DNA of 64,000 nt. Source: Opisthocomus hoazin (taxonomy: Eukaryota; Chordata; Aves; Opisthocomiformes; Opisthocomidae). The translations under genes were made by a program, and so were the position numbers. Under the pieces are notes generated by a model. The model had not been told where the DNA came from. It searched no databases and worked only from the letters and a program-made list of their open reading frames with translations. The DNA is taken from assembly GCF_030867145.1 (NCBI RefSeq), contig NC_134428.1:9734001-9798000 (forward strand), read 5' to 3'. Below, one piece after another: positions 55,701 to 64,000 of this stretch. Within the stretch, counting starts at the first letter, position 1. Every line of letters starts with the position of its first letter.

Positions 55701-57170
55701 AATGTGTGTAGGAGGTGCCAGGCGGTGAGCCTGGGAGATGGCCTGTGCGTTGGGACAGCCAGGAAATAGAGCCGGGCCTGGCAAAAAGGCGTCTGGGGTC
55801 TGTGGGTGCCTTACGGTACGCGTGTGAGGATCAGGTTATTTGTGGGTGGCCTCTGACTCTGCACCATGCCATCTGCCTCTTGCTGTAACGCTGGCAGATG
55901 AAATCTCCTCAGAGGATTGTTTTTTTTCCTTTGCCCATACTTGTATGCCTCCTAAATTGCTGTGGTTATAGATCTCTGTAATGTGAACTGTTTTCCCCTG
56001 TTTTAAATGTTGATTAGGGAGGAAGCACAGTGAACTAATTGTTCTGAGTAACACTTGAGCCACATTAATATTTCAGGGGATTTCAGTAGCCTTAAGAGGC
56101 TTAAAGTTGCACATGAACAAACTTATCCATAATCGTGGCGGAAGTTTTGTGATGCGAGTGGAGGCTGAAACAGGGAGAAGTTTTCAGCAGTGCCTGGGGA
56201 TTTACGTATGTGTAACTGTTCTTTAGAACAGTATGACACTGTACAAGCCCATCTGCCTTGCAGATGAGCCCTAAGATGCTTAGACACAAGACACGTAAGA
56301 TATTTCTCATGTTTTGGTGTAAATATTTTCTGCCAAAATGAAGTAAGTCCTGGAATAAATTCACATGGGGTGTGCCAGCGTGGAAGTAATGGCAAAGGGA
56401 GAGCTTTGGGCTTGTAAAAGCGCTGAAGGAAGAGCCGAGCTGCAGAGCTCGAGAGCAAGTGCTGGAAGAGACAGCCTGTTCCCTGTTCAGCCGTACATTG
56501 TACTTCATCTGGGAAACACGTCAGCTTACTGCGATTGAGCCTGTTTAGCAGGAGTAGGATGAGGTGCGTTATGCCTTGCCGCTGCTGTCCAGGAACAGTT
56601 CCCAGCCTTGGCGAAGGGAGGTGTGATGAGGGGAGCAGGAGCCTGGCGTGATCAGTGCCATGGCTCTGCTGGAGACCATAAAACATCCAACAGAGAATAT
56701 CTGTTTCTGGCCAAAGCCAGACAACTTCTTGACGAGCTAAATCTTTAGAAATATTTGATGCTAGTAGGGTTTGTTGTTTCAGAAAGAGAAATGGCAGCCA
56801 TTGAAGTGACAGATCAGGGGAGTGATTTAGAAATATGAAGATGTGTTTTAAAAAGGCATAAGGTTTCTCTTTTGTACTTAGCAATTTAATAAAGGGGGGA
56901 GAACCCCAGGAAGAAGTTTGTATCTTGTCTTGCGTTTTAGCCCATTTATGTCACTTGTGGTAGAAAACATAAGGTTTGATTTACAAATGAGCCTGCACCC
57001 TCCGCTGTGTGTTCCTCTGAGCTAACGCTGCTTTCACATTTGGTCCCTTGCATATTATGCCCTTCCCTTTCCTTTTCTTACCTTATTTGCTATATGTTCT
57101 GTCTTTTGATCTCGCTGTCCTTTCTTAATGTCTCTGTAAAACGGGCTGCTCCTCACTGTCCACTAAAAGG
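46740..57170. other. Probable intron, GC-richer non-coding DNA
   Basis: No recognisable coding exon. The sequence is richer in CpG and GC than 9-45 kb and has many overlapping open frames on both strands that look like composition effects. A strong-looking acceptor (ttctctccgggcag) ends at 48874. If the promoter at 46.3 kb drives the next gene, this is its first intron. Confidence 0.4.
55095..55113. repeat. (TA)n microsatellite
   Basis: About nine uninterrupted TA units within an AT-rich stretch. Confidence 0.9.
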
Positions 57171-57179
57171 AGATGGTTT

Positions 57180-57300
57180 TCTTCACAGAAAGCTGTGGGA
57201 CTTCTTGCCTCAGGATACTGTGGTGCTAAAAGATTGTATGAGCTCATGAACGGTCTGGAAAAACTCATGGGAGGTTATTAAATACAACTATGTGACCTTT
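57180..57300 (+). mobile_element. CR1 LINE fragment, old
   Basis: The segment gctgtgggacttcttgcctc, aggatactgtggtgctaaaa, then aaaaactcatgggaggttat and taaatacaac follows the 3' region of an older CR1 subfamily. It is strongly diverged and has no terminal short repeat. Confidence 0.6.
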
Positions 57301-60300
57301 AGTTTGGTATTTATTTAAACCATACATCCAGGATGCTGGAAAGATGTTGAGGGTAAGCACCACTGTGTACTCACCTCATACTTAACTCTGTCCTGGGCAG
57401 CCACATCTGGCTGCCAGCATCAGAAGGAGTAAAGTCATCCTGATCTTCACCCATTTCACTGCAGAAGTCCTCTTATGGTGTCCCTTCACACTTCCCTGTC
57501 CCTGGGGCATATGAAGACTAACTCACATCTGGGGAAGCCAGCACTGCTGCTGGTGGTGATGTGTTGTGTGCTTGGCTCCAGGGAAGGAGCGCTTGGAGCA
57601 GGGCTTTGGGAGTTGGTGTGTGTGCTGCTGCTGCCGTGCTGGCAGCGCGGCTGTTGCTGGCAGTGGGTTTGCAAGCAGCTGGGCAGCGCTGCGACAGAGG
57701 GTCACAGTGCTGCTGCAGAAACAGCTGCGTTTGTAGCCTGGCGGTTCATGCAGACAGCATCCAGCAAGCTGAGAGCAAGGCAAGACGCCGGGCAGCACAC
57801 CCCGGGCTTGTGTGGACTCAGCGTTGTGGTCTTGCTAGTCCAGGAGCGATGGTTCACAGTCTGCCTGCAGCCCTGCCTCGGACAGGCACTGGGCTGGGCT
57901 GCTGGCTGCCCCAGTGGCACGTGGATGGGTGTCACAGCTTGTCCCCGCTGTGACGTCTCCTGCCTGGTCCCACCACATGTGGTTGGCGAGAGGCTGCTGT
58001 GTCCTGCCCTGGTGCAGGCCATGCAAGGGCTGGTGGGCAGGTCTGTCGCCCAGGCTTACTCCAGGCACGGGGCTCTGTAACCTGTGGGTTCCGCGAGCGA
58101 GGAAACGAAGCTGTACACACAGTCTTCTGACGTACCACAGGCTTACGTTTTGGGTCCGGTCACACAGGTTGCGGTGCCCAGGACAGGCGCATGCTGTGCA
58201 GACGGCAGCTCTAGTGCAGAGTGCAGCGCCGACGGCTCCAGCCGTAGCCTGGGCAGTGCTGTGGGCCCGCTCGTCACGGCACCGCAGACTGCACCCCGGC
58301 TGGGGAGGCAGGGCTTCCCAGCGCCGCTGCGACAGCGTTTTTCCATTGCTGTTTCCATGCCCTTCTCATACTGTTCTCACGGCCTTGTGCCTGCGGCCTG
58401 GATAGCGTGGGCACGGCGGGTGCTCAGGAGAATCCCCCAGCTTCATGCCGCCCCTGCCTTGCTGTGGGCTTTGTAGTTTGTGTGAGAGGTAACCAGAGCA
58501 AAGTGAACAGCGTTGCAGGTGATGGTCATTGAAATACTTGTGATATTGGCCAATGATTTACGTGCACAGGAGCTTAAGCCACTGGGCAATGCTCACACCT
58601 GATTAGCGTGCACTAATTATCACCATCATCTTCATCCTTGCTTGAGAACTGCTCCTGGAGGAGGGTGCTTGCCTGGGACCTGCTGTTCCTTGTCCGGGCT
58701 GGCTGTGAGCTTGGGAGAGTTTTCCATCTCCTTTAATCTGTTCTTTAAACAGAAAGCATCCGGTGAGCGAGCTGTTGTAAGCAGGGTGGAGCCTTGGCCT
58801 TGTGCTGTCGGAGGGCGCGGGGGAGGTGTGCTGGTCTGGGGACAGCTTTGTGCTGTTCCCACTCAGCCGCCGCTGCCCGGCATCGTTCCGAGGAAGTTGC
58901 CTTGCTGCTGGGTGCTGCTGCGCTCTGCTCCCACAGAGGTGCTGTGTGACAAGGTGTAGGGTGAGTATGGTCCTCCTTGTATTACCGTGCGCTCGCTCCC
59001 TTTAGGCGAATCCTAGTGAGCGCTGTCACCTGTGGCAGCCGGCACGCCGCAGCCAGGTATGGCCACCTGCGTTTGCTTGCAAGTGAAGGACCCAGCGCAG
59101 CTCTGTTCTGGGCAATTGAGAGGATTGCAGCGTCAGTCACAACAAATATTGGATTTCCAGCGAGAGAGTATCTTGATCTGTGAGAACATGAGCCCCAGGT
59201 TATCACCATGTATCCATCAGTATAACTATAAACCAGTTGAAACACGCACCTAATGTAGCCATCCACTCTGCTCCTTAACCGGCATGCATCTGGCGGCTGA
59301 GGTGAGAGTGGGACGTACGGGACTGTGAGAAGTCCTCATCTTCAGTGCTGTACTGCGTGGGCTGCTGGTGACTTGGTTCCCCTGCCAGCCCTGTCTGTGG
59401 TCACTGCTGTGCGGGGCTGGTTTGGGCGGCGCGGGCAGCGTGGCTTTCAGACCCAGCAAGGTGCTTGCTGGAGGAGCAGGAGGGCAGCCACAGAGGTTGG
59501 GGGGAAGGTGCTCGCTGAGAATGCTTGGAAATAGCTGGTGCTGCTTCAACTCAACTCTATTTTAATCCAAATTAATTTGTATGCACAGACAAGCAATAGG
59601 ATTTTTTTCTTGTTGTATTTTGTTGACATAATTAGGCTTTTATTGGGCATGGGATGGTAGGGCAATGCCCTGGTCTCCATTAACTGCCAAGCCACTGCAG
59701 TGCGTGGGCACGCCTCCGCAGCCTCTGAGAGCGTTACGCTTACACCGTAAGCCTTTGTGTTGACACCTTACGCGAATGTTGCAACTCCTCGGAGTTTCAG
59801 TGCTAATTGAAATACCAGTCTTAATTGTGGAAAGTTAGTCATGCAAACTAAGCTGGAAGGGGAAGCTTTTTGAAGCAGCTGTTTTGTAATTGTGTGCGTT
59901 TTGGAAGCGCGTGGCTGTGACGCAGGGGGAGCGCTGTGACGCCCTGCGGCGCCGGGAGCCTGGCGTGCACCAGGGCCCGAGTGCCAGAACGTGCTCTGAA
60001 AGACACTGCAGGTGGGAGCCGTGCTGTGGCCGGGGAGCTGCTGGAGAAGAACTGGGGGCACCTGCGGGAGCCGAGCACTCCCAGCTCCCCCCTGCATCAG
60101 GGCAGGGTGGTGCGAGGAGCAGAGGGTCCCGCTGCCTTCCCTCTGCAGTAGGTGAGAGCAGGGGACGTGCTGCTGGGGAAGGGTGCTCTGGAGCAGAATC
60201 GGTTTCCGCGGCGCTCACCGTGTGCCATCGAGCTGTGATTTTTCTCTCACTGAGAAGAGCTGGGAGCCGTCAGCAGAAGAGCAGGCAAAGCTCAGGGGTT

Positions 60301-63300
60301 TGTCTGCATGAGTTCCTTACAGAAGGGAAGAAATGCAGCTGTGTAGAATAAATTTGGAAACCAGGACATTAAAGAGTGAGTCACTTAAAAAGATTCTTGA
60401 TGTAGTTTCTAAATCCAAGGAAAGCCCAGAAAACAAACAAACTTTCAGATGTCCACATTCCTCTCAGAGGCTGAAATGAAAGAGCAGCTTCCAGCAAAAC
60501 CCAGCTGAAAGCGGCAGCTCCTGGGGCACAGAAACCTTGCTCTCTCCTTGAGGAGAGGCCTGGTGTTCCAGGCACGTGCGGCCACTGCTGTCCTGCTGAT
60601 AGACCCTCGTGGTGCCACCCGAAAGCAGCTCCTCCAGCTGGAAACCACGCTGGCTGAGGAGGCTGGAAAGAGCGTTTTCTCTGTGCGGGAGCACGGAGGT
60701 GCACAGCGCGAGGCTTCCCGGGGATGAGCTCTGTGTCCGCTGGAGCTGTTGGGCTCTCTGTTGGGTGAAAAAGAAACTGTTCATAGCCAGAGGTTTCCTG
60801 GAGTCTCGCACCCTGCCCTAGCTGTTCTGACTTTTTTCCAGGCATTTCCTTTCATTAAAAGTGAGACTAGATTTCCATGGTAGTGTTGTGCTGGCCAGAA
60901 TGGATAACTTGCCCAAACTGCGATTTTTAGGGTATTTTTAGAGGTGTGGGGTGGACTTACAGGAGAATAGAGAATGAATGTATAGATCTATAGAGAAGTG
61001 ACAGTGGCACTTACGTACCTCCAAGCTTAATTACGTCAACAGATTTTTTTGGTAGTATTATGTGGAGAATTTCAGAAATTTCTCCATGTTTTGCACTCTG
61101 TGCTTTGTAGCTCACCTGTCACAGACAGCATTTTAGGGTTTCTTTGTGTACATGTTGGCCAATTGTTCTGAAAAAAAAAATGCGTGGTGTAAAAAAAAAA
61201 AAAAAGTACATTTTTGCTTTGAAATTTTAAATTAGTCTGTTGTTTCCATGACGCTTCTGTGAGCTTCTGTGATTTATTTATGTTTTTGTTTGGTGCATAC
61301 CTACAGTCTGAAAAAAATATTAAAAAATCCTGTTGGTGAAAGATAAATGATGCGTGGTTAAACATGGGCAGACGTAAGGGTAAGGTGTGACATGGTTGGA
61401 GTTTCCTAAAGAGCCTGGAAATCCCACCACCTTGCATCATGTTACATTCGTTCTGCAAACACCCCAAGGCAAATGTTCTGCTGGCTGAAGCAGGAGAGGG
61501 ATGCTGTCTGGACTGTCCCTCGTCCCTGCCGTAGCAGGAGTCTCACGCCACTGGGCTGTTGGCAGCTGTGATTTGCAGCTCTTCGCAAGGCACGGCAGGC
61601 AGGAGGCTCGTGGGGAGCTGGCACGTGGCGCTCCATCAGTGCTGGCTGGGGTCCGTGTGCTGCTCGCCTCACCGAGGGCGGTAGCTGGACTGGAGGGACA
61701 GGGGAGAACTGTGGGAGCAGGGTGGGAGGTGGTGGGCTCGCGAGAGGTGTGAGAAGGTGGGTTCGTTCAGCTGCTCGCAGATGGGGGAAGGTACTCGTGG
61801 CTGCTGAGAGGGCGCTGGTTGAGTCGCAGGGGCGATTCTTGATTTGCAGAGGGTCGCTTCAGAACCTAGGATGATGCCTGAAAAGCAGCTTGGAAGATGG
61901 CTGGTAGCTGCATCTGAAGGCAGAGCTTGCGTGAAGAGGAAGGCCGGGAGGGCTGGGGGCATGGGGTTTCAGTCCGAGCGTTTGTGTGGGCTGCCTGCCC
62001 CGGGCTGCCTCGCTGCGCAGACGGGTGGGAAAGCGCTTGTGCTGCTCCAGGAGTGCTGCCCGTGGGGATGAGTTCCTTCCGTTTCGAGCAGCAGCAAGGC
62101 AGTGGGTGCACCACAGCAAACTGGCATGGCTGAACCCCACCTGTGGCATCCAGAGGTCTGGCTGGAATGATCCTCTGCGCGGAGCAAGCCGAGCGCAGGA
62201 TCGCAGGAGCTGTGGTCCCGCTGTTGTGGCGCATGCAGTAGAGCTTGGCAATTCTGTGTCCGATCCTTTTCGTTGCATCCGATTTTTACGATTGTCGGAG
62301 AAGCCCGAGAGGCAGAGGGACGTGCCAGTGCACTTGCACCTGCAGCGACACAAGGTGCATGCCGCGGTAGTCTGCTGCTGAGTGGTAGCGTAGCCGCAGG
62401 CTGCCTGTTGCTGCTCGCTCGCATCCCCTCCTCGCTGCAGCGAGCGCGGCTGCTCCTGGCTGCCTCCAGCCGCCCGCTTTTGCGTGTCAGCTCTCGCGGA
62501 GCTCTGATCACGCCTTAGGGCTTGTGTAATAGAAATTCTGAGAGCCGAGGCCATTCATCTGCTTTGGCCGTGGGCAGAGAACAAAAAGGGTATTTGTACG
62601 GCGAAATGGCACTGAATGTTCTACATCACTGTTTTATTTTATGTTTACAGAGCAGAAGGCACAAAAATAACGTAGATGGGAGCAATAGCGTACGCTAGCC
62701 CACTTCTAACTTCATTTGGCCTTCTTTGTTTGTAAATGTTTTTGTGGTTCATCTGTGTTTTAAAGGAGGGAAAGCTCTCCTGCCTCTCTGCCCTTGTTTG
62801 AGGCAGGGTACAGGCGGTACTTTGCGGTTGGCTCTCCTGCATTGCTGTGGATGGGTGAACAGCTCTGCGTTTGGCTGGTCACCTGACGGGCTGGTTTGTC
62901 TTTAGGCTGGGAGAGAAAGCGTGCGGTTCTGAAAGCTGCGTTTTCACTCATGCGAAGGCCAGGCCGTGTGTGCTGCGTTATCAGAGGGAGGTTTTAATTG
63001 TTCGCTCTTATTTTCCCTGTGACTTATAGTAGTCCTGCTATGTCAAACATGCATTCCTTGAAAGCAAGGCACCCAAAGGTGAGGTCTTTCAAAATCCGAG
63101 GAGACTTCCCCAGTACCGGCCAGCGCAGCAGGTCTCTTGGAGGAGGAGGAAGCCTGGAAAATCCCATCCCTGTGGTGTTGCCTGGGTCTCAGCTGCACGC
63201 TGTGCCGTGACGCAGGGCAGGGCGTTAGCTCCTGGGTGGCAAACGCTATCCCCGTCTGCAACACCGTCCGTAAAGCTGTGGCTTTGTTTTCAGTGGAGTG

Positions 63301-64000
63301 GTTGCTTCTGAGAACAGTGTGGAAAGCTCAAGCTGGTGCACGAGGGAACATGACTATCCACTTCCACCTTCTCAGCACCCTGAGCGATGAAACACAAAAG
63401 CCTTTGTTTCCTGGTGACTTCATTCTTAAGAGGCCTTTTTTAATTTTAGCCCTTAGTTTCGGGAAGAAATAATGGGAGTTTGTCACTGACAAGAAGGCTG
63501 CATCTCTCAGATGTCGTGTGAAGGATCCACTCCATAATTCATGGGCTGGGGAGCGTGGGTGTCAAACGGAGGGTGCAGAGTGGGTGGGAGAGATTTCAGT
63601 TCAAGGAACCTATTGGCCTTAAAGGCGGCTTTTCTTGCCTTCATGAGATTTTCTTGACCCAGATCACCACACTTTTTTGCTAACTCGACCAGATATTTTG
63701 AGCTTTTATTAAGAGTGTGGTGGATTATTGGTTAATTTCGTTAATTTGCACAGCTTGTTCCTCTTCCAGTGCGGACGGGGACGTGCACAGCAACACTGGA
63801 GCAGTGCTGACTGTTTTCTTTCTGTCCCTGCTGCCCCTGTAAGCCTTGTGCTCATGTGTGTAGAAGGGCAGCTGTCTCCTATCAGTCTTGTCAGTCCTTC
63901 TGTTTCCACGGGTTCTGTGCGTTCTGCTTGTTGTGTGACGAGACGCGTGTTGCTGCTGGTGTGCTGCGAACGGGCCCGGCTCCCTCCTCGGCTGCAGGAC
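57301..64000. other. GC-rich non-coding stretch, no gene recognised
   Basis: It contains GC-rich segments (57.5-58.5, 58.7-59.5, 59.9-60.8 and 61.5-62.5 kb) whose long overlapping open frames on both strands have Cys/Ala/Arg/Pro-heavy, unfamiliar translations. A pair of A runs lies at 61171-61180 and 61191-61205. No CARHSP1 or PMM2 coding exon could be found. Confidence 0.4.

Noticed and set aside
57475-58080. 201-codon + strand open frame rich in Cys, Leu and Ala
   Set aside because: GC-rich, with overlapping frames of similar length on both strands and no recognisable domain.
61859-62554. 231-codon minus-strand open frame
   Set aside because: Overlapped by long frames on both strands. Composition is Ala/Ser/Gln/Cys-rich without any known motif, consistent with a GC effect.

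Overview
The window is vertebrate nuclear DNA, almost certainly from a bird. It has intron-exon structure with GT/AG junctions and AATAAA poly(A) signals. Interspersed repeats are sparse and dominated by CR1 LINE fragments (five copies). Two copies of an LTR-type repeat that I recall from neoavian genomes argue weakly against a galliform. There are no prokaryotic features: no operons, CRISPR arrays or phage genes.

1-5.7 kb: the 3' end of USP7 (ubiquitin-specific protease 7, HAUSP) on the + strand. Three exons encode the last 89 residues, including the C-terminal activating tail. A 3'UTR of about 1.25 kb follows, with several poly(A) signals. The introns hold an old antisense CR1 fragment and a long, miRNA-precursor-like hairpin.

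5.7-46 kb: a long stretch without any protein-coding gene I can recognise. It contains a convincing distal poly(A) module near 7.9 kb (possibly a long USP7 3'UTR), an orphan CpG island at 8.5-8.9 kb with a CTCF-like motif, weak ancient MIR-like SINE relics, an inverted pair of LTR-like repeats (23.2-24.9 kb) and three CR1 fragments. The CR1 at 36.5-37.2 kb still has an open reverse-transcriptase 3' end.

46.1-46.5 kb: a strong CpG-island promoter with GC boxes, a consensus first-exon splice donor at 46391 and a seven-run G-quadruplex tract just downstream. In mammals the gene beyond the 3' end of USP7, on the same strand, is CARHSP1. The simplest inference is that this is the CARHSP1 promoter with a non-coding first exon, and that 46.4-64 kb is its large first intron. 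No CARHSP1 coding exon was found, so this rests on synteny only.

46.5-64 kb: GC-richer, CpG-containing, probably intronic DNA with many spurious open frames, one old CR1 fragment and short simple repeats. The only certain protein-coding content of the window is the USP7 3' end. The more interesting leads are the intronic hairpin, the tandem in-frame splice donors of USP7, the distal poly(A) site, the two CpG islands and the longest open frame (56.1-56.9 kb, minus strand).
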